DNA from: Hyphodiscus hymeniophilus
Taxonomy: Eukaryota; Ascomycota; Leotiomycetes; Helotiales; Hyphodiscaceae
Assembly: GCA_016508695.1 (NCBI GenBank)
Contig: VNKQ01000002.1
Coordinates: 1,240,001 to 1,304,000, forward strand
Length of the DNA stretch: 64,000 bases
Direction of reading: 5' to 3'
A model generated the notes under the pieces. The model was not told the origin of the DNA and did not search any database. It worked only from the letters and a program-made list of their open reading frames with translations. This document shows positions 43,965 to 54,496 of the stretch, one piece after another. Each line of letters starts with the position of its first letter. The stretch's first letter is position 1. Position numbers and translations under genes: made by a program.

Positions 43965-44873
43965 TTACAGCAACCTAAAGACTCCCCTAGGCGTCAATCC
44001 AAGAAAAGCACAGCTCTTCCGAAACCCATATCGCAAGTTGCCCCTCACGAATACCTTCCGCTTGACATTCGCCATCCTCAAATCCACATTTCTCTCCCCT
44101 GTCTCGTCAAACCCAAACTCCGTTTTCAAATCCTCCCTAATAGGCTCAAACAGCGCCATCAATACACTGGTATCGCCCTTCAACGCCACCAGGTTGGTAC
44201 CGTTCTCTCCCGGCCAAACGCTAGTCCTAAACCTCGTCTTGCCTTTCCGTGTGAAATCAAAAGCGATGGTCAGGCTCTTGAGGTCAGGGAATACGCGCTG
44301 GAACTGCGGCCTCGGAGCCCGACCTTGCAGTCCTGAAAGTAGAGTGACAAGATGTGCACGATCGGCGTCAAAGGCTACGTTCTGCCATCTCTTCATGATA
44401 CCCAACCTGGGCGCATCCTCGGAATCCTCTTCAAGTAGAATAAGTGTCATGTAGAGTGCAGTAAGTGTGTTGAGGAAAAGGGTGTCGGCTCGGGGATCGA
44501 AGTAGAACTTGCGGACTGGCTTGGCGGGAAAAGAAGGATCGTAGTCCATCAGGGCATAGTGGTGTAAGGCAACTTCCCGTGATTCTCGACATACGCGGAG
44601 TACGACAGGTGGTGTTGACGCATTGGAGCGGAACGTAAGACGCCCTTGTTGTAGTTTTCCGCAAGGATGGAGTTCGTGAATACGAGGGCTAGGGAACGCA
44701 GCTTCCCATACAAGGAGGCGTATTTCGACGGGGAGTGAGGAGAATTGAGGAAATCGCTTTGAGAAGGCGGTCGAGAGGGTGGAGCGTAGTTTTGTGACGG
44801 ATCTCGGACGAGGCGTCGTCTGAGGCTGTGGTTGAACCGTCGAGACGGCGAGAGATATTGTATCTTTCGCCAT
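43965..44873 (-). CDS. 2EXR domain protein (F-box-like)
   Basis: An intronless frame of 302 aa from the ATG at 44873. The 2EXR motif lies near residues 43-66: FSSLPVEIRLLVWEAAFPSPR, followed by the repeat-linked VCRESREVALHHYALMD and the DTLFLNT block. This family is large and expanded in filamentous ascomycetes; its function is unknown, with an F-box-like N-terminal element suspected. A related gene lies directly upstream on the same strand (45306-46474), so the two are a diverged tandem pair. Confidence 0.8.
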   Translation of the reverse strand: MAKDTISLAVSTVQPQPQTTPRPRSVTKLRSTLSTAFSKRFPQFSSLPVEIRLLVWEAAFPSPRIHELHPCGKLQQGRLTFRSNASTPPVVLRVCRESREVALHHYALMDYDPSFPAKPVRKFYFDPRADTLFLNTLTALYMTLILLEEDSEDAPRLGIMKRWQNVAFDADRAHLVTLLSGLQGRAPRPQFQRVFPDLKSLTIAFDFTRKGKTRFRTSVWPGENGTNLVALKGDTSVLMALFEPIREDLKTEFGFDETGERNVDLRMANVKRKVFVRGNLRYGFRKSCAFLGLTPRGVFRLL

Positions 44874-45305
44874 TATTGCGGGGAAGATTAGGATAAGCCG
44901 TGGATCTGTATGATATTAGATGCATCGTTTTCAATATCTGAAAGAAGAGCTGCTTACTCTCAGCAGTGGTTGTGACAGGGTTGATGACCCCCGCGCCAAA
45001 GTTCGCGCTGTTTGTAGGAGTTGAGAAGGCGGTTATGCACAAAAGAAAGGTGCCACCTTGTAAAGTAAAATGTATCGAGAAAACAGCACGAGTAATGAAA
45101 TGGTGACAGTGAAGTGAGGTTGCCTCGTACTACTTAAGGGAGTGGGGTTGATAAAGGCTGGCGAGGCTGTACGAGTACAAACCAGCTCAGTCGAGGCCTC
45201 TGGGTCACCGTAGAAGGAGTGAACCTCGAACAAAGAACAGAAAAGAAGGGAAAAGGAAAATGTCAGAAGTCCAACAGCACAAAACTCAAACATGGACAAC
45301 ATGTT
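44874..45305. other. Intergenic
   Basis: Spacer between the two 2EXR genes; no further gene. Confidence 0.4.
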
Positions 45306-46474
45306 TCACTCTCTGATCCAGGTTCGGTTCACATAGAAGTGAATGTACCTATCGCTCCACCCTGCAACTTCCTTCTTCCTGACGACTTCTTGAAAGTCCA
45401 TCTGGGGCATTTCGTGATCAGCATATTCCAATCTCAAAAACCTATCCCAAAGGGCAACGATACATTGCCCTGCAACCCAATGGCTTACACGGATCGTACT
45501 TTCCTTGAGCGAGACATTATTTTCCAAGGGAGTAGGGCAATTCTTCTTAGAGAAATCGATCACGATCGATATTCGTTCCAGGGAAGGGAAAATCTCACGG
45601 AAAAGGATCGCCGGCTGCTTCGAGAATACAGTTTCCAAGGGTGCTGATAGGGATCCAGGTGTTTTTCCTACCCAGGATGGTGATCGATAGTCCAAGCCAA
45701 TATGCCGCCAGCCTGCAAACAGGTTGTCAACCCATAAAGCATCAGCACGAGCCCAAACATAGCCAATCCATTCTGCGGTATTATTTGACAAGTACAACGT
45801 GTCGAGCTTCTTGTCTAGATATGATGGAGTCAGCAGTTGCTTTGTGCGGAGGACTTCATATTCAAGACAAGTCTTAGAAACCCCCACACACGAGACAGCC
45901 TCATTTAAAAAGATCTTTTCCCCCACATCAACTTACGGAAATAGAAAGGCTTGATTTTTACACAGGTGTGGTCAACTCTCCATGATTGAGGGTGAGGGAT
46001 GGCCGGCTTGTAATGGCACAGCTGGTATATTTCAAGAGCCTTGGCCCGCCATTCCTTGGAAACGTGCAACATGCTCGGGACATAGGTATTGTTGGAACGT
46101 AGGACTAGTCGGTTGAGGTGTCTTTCGGGTCGTCTTCTCTGCTTTGGATCAGGAATCAGTTCATGCGTGCGTCCTCCGTTTGCTGGTTCGGCAAAGCTCC
46201 ACTGGTCTTCAGTCAGTCGCTGGTTCAAGTCCAAAAGGGGCGATTGTCAGCATACAATAAGCTCCTTCAGCTCCATCGGGAGGGTTTTCCAGCATGCAAC
46301 CTGTGTCTTGGCTGGAGAGCAGCGAACGTTAATTTGCAATTTAGCTTTGCGAACCCATCTCTTAGCTTTCTCTTTGACCAAGTGCCGTTCATGACTCTTC
46401 TCATCTTTCCAAGCCTCCTGCTTACAGTAGCAAGCTGGTTCTTCAGGTGAAACGGCGAGGTTAATTTCACGCAT
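45306..46474 (-). CDS. Second 2EXR domain protein
   Basis: At first sight this frame is broken by an in-frame TGA (46246-46248). A 54-bp GT-AG intron (46255-46202, with an ACTGAC branch) removes it and restores LPMELKELI | WSFAEPANGGR, the core 2EXR motif (LPxELRxxIWxxAxPxxR). A second intron near 45937-45810, with a GCTGAC branch, joins FYFH | KKLDTLYLSNN, again matching the family. The likely start is the ATG at 46474; the longer frame upstream begins at a non-ATG codon. The protein is about 330 aa. It probably arose from the same family as its neighbour and has diverged strongly; function unknown. Confidence 0.7.
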
Positions 46475-47359
46475 TTTTCGGATTGGCTTGACAGGGTTGT
46501 CGAGATAGAAGGCAAACCGCCGCAAGGTTCCGACGACGTAGAGATTGACTCTGTCTTTCAAAGGTTAGACATGTCAGATTGAACTCAAGTTAGAAGTTGA
46601 GTACCAAATTCAAGTTGGCTTGATCTTATGTGGAAAGGTGATTAGAAGAGCGCTTGGAAGTCGAACTGCCAGGCAGGATACAGGAATTTGTATCCTGGTT
46701 TGATTACCGCAGTAAGCAACTTCGTTGCAAAATCGAAGCCGAAAAGCAAAGATGGTTGAACAATTACAAATTGATTCGAAATGTGATTGTGTAGACAATG
46801 CGAAGAATTTTGTTTAAAGCATAGCCTTGTCTCTGCCTCTCTCCCTCGTGGCAAGACACCTTCAACCAACCGAGCTTACCGACAACCAAAGTTTTGCCTT
46901 TACCAGAGCATCAGCCAATGCTGACAACGGGATTGATTTGGACTTTGTGTTATTGTGCAAATTGCTTTCACACAGTGGCGGCTATTACTTAGCTTTACAA
47001 TGCGTCGCTCTAAACCCTATTGTAATTTCTATTTCTCTTATGTAACTGGCCAATAGACGAAGTATACAATACCGCGTAGCTTTTGACCCTTGGACCTTAT
47101 TGTTCCTTCTACCTATTGTACTTACTACACAGACTACTTGCACAACCCCACAATAGAAACCTATTGAAATGGCCATCTTATTGTCGAGAAGATATACTTA
47201 TACACAGCTTTTTCCCAATATTTGCTCTTTCTCTCTTTGCCACTTCCAAAGTAAAGAATTTGGGTTCGATTCCAAAGTTATTCCTCACATCACTGCACAG
47301 TAAGTTGCTCGATATGCCAGATGTTCCATGACTAACAATGCAGAGTTCCACAAACTACA
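46475..47359. other. Intergenic / divergent promoter region, AT-rich
   Basis: Short frames only. Confidence 0.4.
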
Positions 47360-47962
47360 ATGGCTCCTATCACCAGAAAAATGCGGGCCGCCGCCAACGC
47401 TGCTGGAAATCCCATGCCGCCGCTCCTTCAAGGACTTCCGCAAGTCACCCGACGGATGCCCCCAAGAGCCCGTGACTCTAGAGGAAGGTTCCTCAGCAGA
47501 GCTGCTGTCCTCAACGCCGCCCTCGCAGCCCGAATTGCTGCCGAACAACAACGAGTTCAGCAAGAACAAGCTGAAGCTCAAGCTCAAGCCGAAGCTCAAG
47601 CCCAAGCTCAAGCCCAAGCCGAAGCCGAAGCTCAAGCCGAAGCAGAAGCTCGACGCCACGGTAGCGCCGAAGAAGAAGCGGAAGCCGATGTCAAGACCGA
47701 GGTGAAGGAAGAGGAAGCCGGAGGAGACGAGGGGATCAGGGTGAAGCAGGAGGAGGAGGAGGAGGAGGACCTTTATGGGGTTAGTGAGGCGGAGGCAGAG
47801 ACGGTGCGCGGGGAGGTGGAGTCGGACAACATGGATATTGATCCGGCGGAGTGGAACTCGAACGAGGAAGACATTTATGCAAATGCAGAAATGAGAGCAG
47901 ATGAGGAAGAGGAGCAGGAGAGAGAAGCTCCTTTCCTTGGCGTTCGAATTGTTTATGGATAA
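47360..47962 (+). CDS. Low-complexity Ala/Gln/Glu-rich nuclear-type protein
   Basis: The chosen frame begins at the ATG at 47360 (context ACAATGG) and gives 200 aa. Residues about 1-60 are basic (TRKMRAAANAAG...RRMPPRARDSRGRF). Residues about 70-100 are an uninterrupted EAQAQ-type repeat from a hexanucleotide array, and the C-terminal third is very acidic with two KxE-type motifs (VKTE, IRVKQEE) that fit SUMOylation sites. Such layouts are seen in chromatin- or transcription-associated proteins, but no domain is recognisable. The repeat also leaves another plus frame and the opposite strand open, so the reading-frame choice rests on start context and composition. Confidence 0.55.
   Translation: MAPITRKMRAAANAAGNPMPPLLQGLPQVTRRMPPRARDSRGRFLSRAAVLNAALAARIAAEQQRVQQEQAEAQAQAEAQAQAQAQAEAEAQAEAEARRHGSAEEEAEADVKTEVKEEEAGGDEGIRVKQEEEEEEDLYGVSEAEAETVRGEVESDNMDIDPAEWNSNEEDIYANAEMRADEEEEQEREAPFLGVRIVYG
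47563..47655 (+). repeat. Hexanucleotide-type coding repeat (AAGCTC/AAGCCC/AAGCCG units)
   Basis: About 15 imperfect units of AAGCNC/G type. They read as Ala-Gln/Ala-Glu in the chosen frame and Lys-Leu/Lys-Pro in the +1 frame. The array is a likely length-polymorphic tract. Confidence 0.85.
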
Positions 47963-48515
47963 TAAAATCTGGCACTTGCAGTTCTTTACTTCCACGCTAC
48001 GCCCTTTTGAGTTCAACATGGAATAAAGATTATGTTATTCCGAGATTGCTGATCAACACACTCTGAACGTAGCTGGGAAAGCCTAATCGGCGATATAGAA
48101 AGGTTATTAAAAAGGAACCGAATCGAGTGAAGTCTTGAAGGGGACATTGGAATAAGCCACCGAAGGTTCAAGTTGCCATTCGTAAAGATGTGGTTTTAGA
48201 TGTACGGAGTAGAAGTCCTAGTCCAGGATGGAGAGGAAGATTGACAACTTAGCTTTGCCAGAGGTTGGCTAGAGCGCTATAGATCATGTATGCTCCAGAA
48301 CATTGCTATTGACACTCGTGATTATTTAAGAGGATTTCAGGGCGAAAAGACAAAGATATAAAGATATGAACCTACCTTACTTTTTCCCCATAACGACCCA
48401 AAAGTGGGGGTCCGAGCGGCCTCGAAGCGGGGCAGCTCCGTCGGCTTCCTTGATCGACCACTTCATCGTCTACCATACTTCACTCACCACCATGTTTTGT
48501 ATATAATCCGGAATC
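47963..48515. other. Intergenic, promoter of the M20 peptidase gene
   Basis: No gene recognised. Confidence 0.4.
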
Positions 48516-50415
48516 ATGGCATTGAAGGCCCCGAATTACACGCTTCTCCCACAAGGGGAGACAGACCCGTTAACGTCAACTCGCCAACGAACGCAAGTCA
48601 ATTGGCGACGCCTCTACCAATGGGCGATCCCAGTCATCTTGTCGATTGCCGTCATCCTAGCCTTGATCATTACGAACATCGCACATACAGGAACGGATTC
48701 GGATTGGGATCATCACTCAAGTCTACCAGCATGCCCTCAGTATCCCGCGCTTGTCAGCTCAACAGGTAATAAGAAGTTTGAAAAGGACGTGCTAGATGAG
48801 ATCAGCAGTGAGGGTTTCTTTGGTAAGAGCGTGAAGAGGATGCAGGGCGCTGTGCAGATCCCCACGGAGAGCTTTGATGATATGGGCAAGGTTGGAGCAG
48901 ATGACAGATGGAACATTTTTGTGGATTTTCATGCATATCTGGAAAAGACGTTTCCACTTGTGTAAGTGGGCTGGGAATGGAGGTCCAAGATATGCAAGTT
49001 AACGATGTGGCATTAGGTATTCCAAGCTCGAAATATCCCACCCAAATACATATGGTATACTTATTGAATGGAAGGGAAAAGATGAATCTCTTAAACCATA
49101 CTTGTTCATGGGACATCAAGATGTTGTACCTGTCCCAAAGGTCACAGAATCTCGATGGAAGTATCCCCCATATTCGGCACACTATGATGACCGGTTTATC
49201 TGGGGCCGAGGGGCATCTGATTGCAAGAATGTTGTGATTGGAGTCTTGGAAGCTTTCGAAACTTTATTAGAAAAAGACTATATACCAGAAAGGACAATGA
49301 TGGCTGGATTCGGGTTTGATGAAGAGATCAGTGGATGGCAAGGAGCTTTCTACATCGCGAAACAGCTTGAGGATACAAAGGGGAAGGACTCCTTCGAACT
49401 AATTATAGACGAGGGTGGGCTCGGAATCAAAGAGATGTATGGCTCGATGTTTGTTCTGCCTGGCGTTGGTGAAAAGGGTAAGAATCTAAGCAATGTGGTC
49501 ATTATCACGGTCTTAATGGATAATAGGTTACCACGACATTAAAATCACAGTCGAAACCGCAGGTGGCCATAGTTCAGTCCCACCCGACCATTCTGGAATC
49601 GGAATTCTCTCACAAATCGTCTCGGCCATCGAAGCCAAGCCTTATGCCCCTAACTTAACACCCATTAACCGTTCGTGAACCCCCTATCAATTTGTTCTCC
49701 AGTACTAATATTTGAAGCGTATTTCACCACTTTGCAATGCGGCGCTGAATATGGCCCATCCATGGATTCCTGGCTTCGAAAGACGATCAAAAAGTCGCTC
49801 ACTAGCAAAGCTGCATCTAAGAAAGTGGCAGAATATCTTTCGAACGACAACATCAACCAACGCTACCTCATGCAGACTTCTCAAGCCGTCGACCTCATCA
49901 ATGGTGGCGTGAAAATCAACGCATTGCCTGAGAGAGTTTTTGCAGTCATCAATCACCGCATTGCTGTGGAGTCACGCACAAAGGATGTCCGTGAAAATAT
50001 ACAAACACTTCTCCAGGATCAAATCTTAAAGAAGTTCTCCATGTCACTCAACGCCTGGGGCAATGTCTCTGGTAACACATCCAGCTCTGCTGTTGGGCAG
50101 GTTATCCTGGAAGATTTTGATGAGCCTTTGGAACCCTCACCAGTCTCGCCCTTTGATTCGGAAGCGTACAAAACGTTTACAGGCACGATCAAGCAGACGT
50201 TCGGGGAAGACTACATTGTTGCCCCAAGTTTTATGACTGGCAATACCGACACGAAGTATTTCTGGAATCTAAGCAAGAATATTTACCGCTTCAGTCCTGT
50301 CAGAGATGATGGCAGAGCTAATGCCCACACCGTTGATGAGCGGGTTGGCATGAAGGAGCACATCGAAGGAGTTAAGTTTTACACGCAGCTGATCTTTAAT
50401 GGTGATCGGAAGTAG
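48516..50415 (+). CDS. M20 metallopeptidase, carboxypeptidase S-like (vacuolar, type II membrane)
   Basis: Several exons from the ATG at 48516. A cytosolic N-terminus of about 35 residues is followed by one transmembrane segment (WAIPVILSIAVILALIITNIA), the layout of yeast Cps1. Metal ligands and catalytic residues are in place: FMGHQDVVPV (His/Asp), WGRGASDCK, DEEISGW (Glu pair), IIDEGG and the C-terminal NAHTVDE. Introns restore PLV | YSKLEIS (49-kb region) and LTPIN | PYFTTLQCGAEYGP, where a 47-bp intron with a TACTAAT branch (49671-49717) removes a TGA. The enzyme removes C-terminal residues from peptides, probably in the vacuole, for nitrogen reuse. Confidence 0.9.
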
Positions 50416-50774
50416 AACAAAATTTCCCGAACAATATTAATTATGTGGGTATGGAATATAAAAAGTTTGAAGTTTGACTACTTTCTCAGCTAGGACCCAA
50501 ATGTGTACTATCGACACGGAAAACGTATCCCCTTGTGGAAGAGACACTCGTTGTAATGCATGGTTGTATATTGCACTGAACATAGGCGATGAACATTTTC
50601 GGAAAATGCTCCATTTCTAGAGGCGTGAAGTGAGTCTGTGATGAGCAAACCCAAAGTCCACACGCAACCCAAGCGTCGCGCAAAAGCACTATTTATTTGC
50701 AGTAACGAGCTCGTGAAACATCCTCCATCCAACCGCGTCCGCCCGTCTCAATTCCCTGCGTCTCCTCTGCATCC
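50416..50774. other. Intergenic between convergent genes
   Basis: No gene recognised. Confidence 0.4.
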
Positions 50775-51311
50775 TTAACTCCTAACCTCAAACCCACTCT
50801 CTCCTTCCACCACCTCCGTCTCGTGCTTCTCCACCTTCACAACATGCGCATGAGTCGGGCCGCGGTCGAGATCCTTCAGCAGCTTCTGCAAGCCATCGTC
50901 TTCTCCCTGCGCTTCGCCTTCAACCTACAGAAACAGAATGAGAAATATTACACATCCATTCCCTAACTCCACATGTGGGAGGTTGTGGGCTTACCTTGCT
51001 ATTGGAAGTATTACGCACCCATCCCGTGACACCGTAAGCGGTTGCTTTCTTCTGGGTGAAGTATCTTTGACTTATCAGCTCGATTATCCTTTGAGATTGG
51101 AGTATGTTGTTGGGTGGTATTGGAGATGATTTTTTTTTACCGGTATGAGACACCTGAGTTCCTTTCAGCGCCTTCATTCAATCTAGAGTTTGGTGGGTTC
51201 ATAGGTAGCTTACCTTGGACTTCTCCGTGCACGAGAAATGAAATCTGTACCAGTCGTTAGCGGCCACTTTCTGCTCGTTGATATCGTGAGGGGACAAACT
51301 CGTTTGGCCAT
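50775..51311 (-). CDS. Acylphosphatase
   Basis: A small, intron-rich gene that a simple frame search would miss. The ATG at 51311 starts a 12-nt exon (M-A-K-R) and four introns follow. Joined, the protein reads ISFLVHGEVQ | GVSYR | YFTQKKATAYGVTGWVRNTSNSK | VEGEAQGEDD, then the DRGPTHAHV segment and a terminal FEVRS, about 95 aa. The catalytic Arg is in GVSYR and the Asn in VRNTSN, both intact. Acylphosphatases hydrolyse acyl phosphates such as acetyl phosphate or 1,3-bisphosphoglycerate. One intron carries a run of A/T (near 51130) directly after its donor. Confidence 0.85.
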
Positions 51312-51726
51312 AGTGATGGTTTTCTCTTCTCCGTTTTGGCTCCGATACTTCGACGGCTGATCTTGAGTTTAAAGCATGTCAAATATGATGGATACCTGGA
51401 AGTTTGTTGGAGGAGGCTCTAGACTCTTTCGTCATCGAACACAAAATGGCTTGAAAAGGAAGGCGGTCAGCTTGCCCCGCCCCTTCCCCTGTTTTTAGAA
51501 CCAATGTTCTGTTGACATTTGTAGGTCGCAATTGATTTCGCTTTCATTGATTGAACAACCTTAAAGTAAATCCTGGAATATGCTCCTCTCGGCCCTCTGT
51601 ACTCGAAAAGCCTCAAGATTCCGCAGCGCCGATGATAAAGGATGCAAGACAAATCCCTGGCCCCATGAACACCATCCTTCGAACTGACTCCCTGTGAAAA
51701 TACAACGCCAGAACCGACGGCAGAAT
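51312..51726. other. Intergenic
   Basis: No gene recognised. Confidence 0.4.
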
Positions 51727-53009
51727 CTAGATCTCTGTATCTCCTTGATCCCAAGTCGCAAGATACTGCCTCTCAATATCCCAGACATCTGTTCTCCCAG
51801 CTTGATACTGCTTGATAGGTTCCGAATTCCTAGTTCCTCCCGCCTCGGTTCTTGGCGGCTCAGCTCCCGGTTTCCCAGTGGTTACAGCCAGGCCGTGCAT
51901 TGCCTTGTGATATCTCGTGCTTCCATGCTGTGTCGGTGGCGTTGGAGGGGTAGTGAAGATCATATGACCATTTTTCAAGGGCGTAGCTTCAAGCGGCGTA
52001 TTCACAGAGACAGAACGTGAAGACCACCATCTCTTGTCTGCAACATCATCATCGCTTCCACTTGGTGGAGAAGGAGGTCCGAGTGGTTGATGAGAAGGCT
52101 TGTATTCCGTCTGCAAGTCTTCAACGCCTCTGGGAGCAAGACCGCCTTTCGCAATCACATCGCGGAATTGATTGAGAATGACGAATTCCAGCTGGAGCTT
52201 GAACGCGTACACGAAGGAGTGAATGACTGCTTTCAAGGTAAAATATTGAGCGTAGTCGAGTGAGATCACGACGAGGTCCCAGAGGATGACGATCACTTAG
52301 ATGAGAATGAGCACCAATGTTGTTTGGCGGATCTTCTTGTTGAAGGAATCTCTGAGCATTTCGAGGGTACCGTAGATGTAGATGCAAGAGATGATGATTT
52401 CTTGGATGGAGAAACCGAGTACTTGAACACGCTCCATAGGTGCTATGAATGGGAGATATTGCTTATGGGTCTTCTTGTTTGAAAGGCCGTATTGGAAGAC
52501 TATGGTGGGAAGATGGAAGAGGAAAGCATCGGTAATGATCATGACGAGAACGACTTGTAGGATTCGTTGATTGTGAATGACGGGATGAAGCCGTGAGTAC
52601 AGAACGACAGAGAATCCCGATACCATTGATACCCAGCCGATCTCGGCGATCGTGGTACTGAGCTGCCAGGGACAGGAAGGAACGCAATCTTCAAGGACGA
52701 AGCCGATTGCATGGAGAGTGACGCCCCAGGTTGTGATCAAGACGCTCCAAAAGTAAAGCCCGGTGTAGCGACGGAAGACATAGAATACCCAGACGGTCAA
52801 TTCAACTGTCATCCAGAGAGGAAAGGCAGTGAAGACTGTGATCAGGGACCTAGAGTTATCGATTAGAACAGTAATGGTGATATCTGTGAAGTGACTTACC
52901 AGACAGTCTGATTCCATAGCAGGGGTCCCGTCCTTTTGAAAGACCAATCGAAATCTGCCAGTGCGACGTAAGGCACAGTGATATTATGAACTCCGTGCAC
53001 TCCAGACAT
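51727..53009 (-). pseudogene. DUF7703-type multi-pass membrane protein gene, interrupted by an in-frame TAA
   Basis: The ATG at 53009 and an intron joining QTVW | SLITVF give an N-terminal part with about six hydrophobic segments (for example FWSVLITTWGVTLHAIGFV and VLVMIITDAFLFHLPTIVF). The frame then meets a TAA (52297-52299) inside the last helix, and the same frame continues without further stops for 189 codons (LVVISLDYAQYF...KLQLEFVILNQ) and a Pro/Ser-rich cytosolic tail. That continuation matches the expected end of the DUF7703 fold, and no GT-AG intron can remove the stop. It may be a recent nonsense mutation, a sequencing error, a read-through site, or a truncated but working receptor-like protein. 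The family is fungal, seven-helix, of unknown role. Confidence 0.75.
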
Positions 53010-54362
53010 GATGAAATGAGATGGAGAAATATGAAATGTAGCACTTAAGAAATTGTCACATTCAAGATTGACTCTGCTGATCTATCGAATCAGAGGCACA
53101 GCAAGCAGTGGACTTCACGATACATATACTTTCTTCCATCCACATTCCATCGACGTCGTGAGCGCCGTGAAGGAATAGTCCCTACATTGAGCAAGGCAGA
53201 AAAGCTAACCAAAACTTTCGTGCAACTGATTCCCTATTCTTAGATGCTCTACGCGCCGCTTGGCGTCCTTACCAGAATCAAAATGCAAGAGGCTGAGTAG
53301 CGACAAAAACAATTGGGGGCACGAAGAGAGCAGTTTCCTAATTTCTAGATATCCTCAAAATATGTATAGAACAAAGTTGAAGAAAATCCTGCGAAAAGGA
53401 TTGGCTACTGGCTAAATTGGACCGGTGCGTGGAGGCGCAGCCACTGAAGGAGCTCCTCCTATAACTATGCGTATCGTAGATGCGCTGCAACATAATCAAC
53501 CCGCATATCCTCATGCGTTTGACAATTGGCTAAACACCACTTGGGGAAGCGATCGATGTGAAGAATGTTTCTTTCGTCCTTTTCCACAAGTTCCTCTTGG
53601 AGATTTACTCAGCCTTGATATTCCACCATCTCCAGAGACGGGATGGAGTTCAATGGGGATCGCTCAAGGAGACTGATCAAGTTTGAGGCGCGATTAAGGC
53701 TACCACATTCTTAAAAGAGTGCTGCCTCGGTGCTTGACACAAGATTGATGGGTCGTTAGTCGGAAGCAGTGAAGTAGAAGAGGGGGACGGTGGGGCTATG
53801 ATCGGAAAGTCCTTCCAGATTGTGCAGACAGCGCTGTGTCAGGGTATTTGTAACAGGTATTAGGACTCACGAAAGCGAACAATTCTGAGCCGCAGCTGAC
53901 GGACTCTCAAACCGAGGACTAGAGTATGTAGATTGCTCTTGGTAGTCAGGCATCCAGGTTCGTTGAAAGGGTTCCAGTCCGTAGGACGAGGACAAGAGCA
54001 GTTGCAGAGAAGCCTGTATTTGAACAAAGTTTAGCGAGCAAGAGCCTACGAACGCTGATATTCAGCTCGGTGTTATGATGTTCGGGACACAATCTGCAGA
54101 AAAGCAGAAGCTACTGAAATCCATATAGTTAGTCCACCATCCAGTTTTAGGTGGACATTGAATAGATACCACTGCTTCAATATTGTGAGGCAGCCATGCA
54201 CCAGATGCATCGCTTCTTGCTGAGAATAGGTGAAGAACACGTGGGACAGGCATGACAAGCCGGTTTTAGCCTCGCTTAACCGGGCTTAGCGCTCCAGAAG
54301 GGTCAGATTTTTCGGTCCGCTCGTATTTAATGAAATAAGAAGTACGAAGCCAATCACACTCA
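53010..54362. other. Intergenic, about 1.3 kb
   Basis: No gene supported. An 83-codon plus-strand frame (53425-53676) starts at a GTG and has no family likeness. Confidence 0.4.
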
Positions 54363-54496
54363 GCTCCAATGGCGCAAGTGAGTATTTCTTCCCTCAACTT
54401 GCAATTCACAATACTGACAGCAATGCAGTGGTAGCGCGCGAGACTTCTATTGAAGTTGTAATCTCGAGGCTGTGGGTTCGAGTCCCACTTGGAGTG
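54363..54496 (+). tRNA. tRNA-Arg(UCU): tRNA-Arg(UCU) gene with a canonical anticodon-loop intron and a GT-AG insertion in the D-loop
   Basis: The acceptor stem GCTCCAA (54363-54369) pairs with TTGGAGT (54489-54495), the last pair being G-U; the discriminator is G. The D-stem GCGC/GCGC, anticodon stem CGAGA/TCTCG and T-stem GTGGG/CCCAC all pair fully; the T-loop is TTCGAGT. Loop bases C-T-TCT-A give anticodon TCT, and an 11-nt intron (54450-54460) sits between positions 37 and 38, the usual site. In addition 51 nt (54378-54428) interrupt the D-loop. Removing them gives the standard GCGC-AATGGTA-GCGC arm. The insert begins GTGAGT, has an ACTGAC branch-like motif and ends CAG. A Pol III terminator (T8) follows at about 54515. 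Confidence 0.85.
54378..54428 (+). other. Spliceosomal-type intron-like insertion inside the tRNA D-loop
   Basis: 51 nt with 5' GTGAGT, branch-like TACTGAC and 3' GCAG. The exact right border may instead be the earlier ACAG at 54417-54420, but only 54428 restores the normal D-loop. Confidence 0.7.

Noticed and set aside
46246..46248. In-frame TGA in the second 2EXR gene, first read as a nonsense mutation
   Set aside because: It lies in a 54-bp intron whose removal restores the family motif.
47285..48019. A 244-codon reading frame on the minus strand
   Set aside because: It is the shadow of the hexanucleotide repeat and acidic tract of the plus-strand gene; composition is Leu/Phe-rich noise and no start or splice context supports it.
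53425..53676. 83-codon plus-strand frame
   Set aside because: It begins at a GTG rather than an ATG and has no family resemblance or splice partners.
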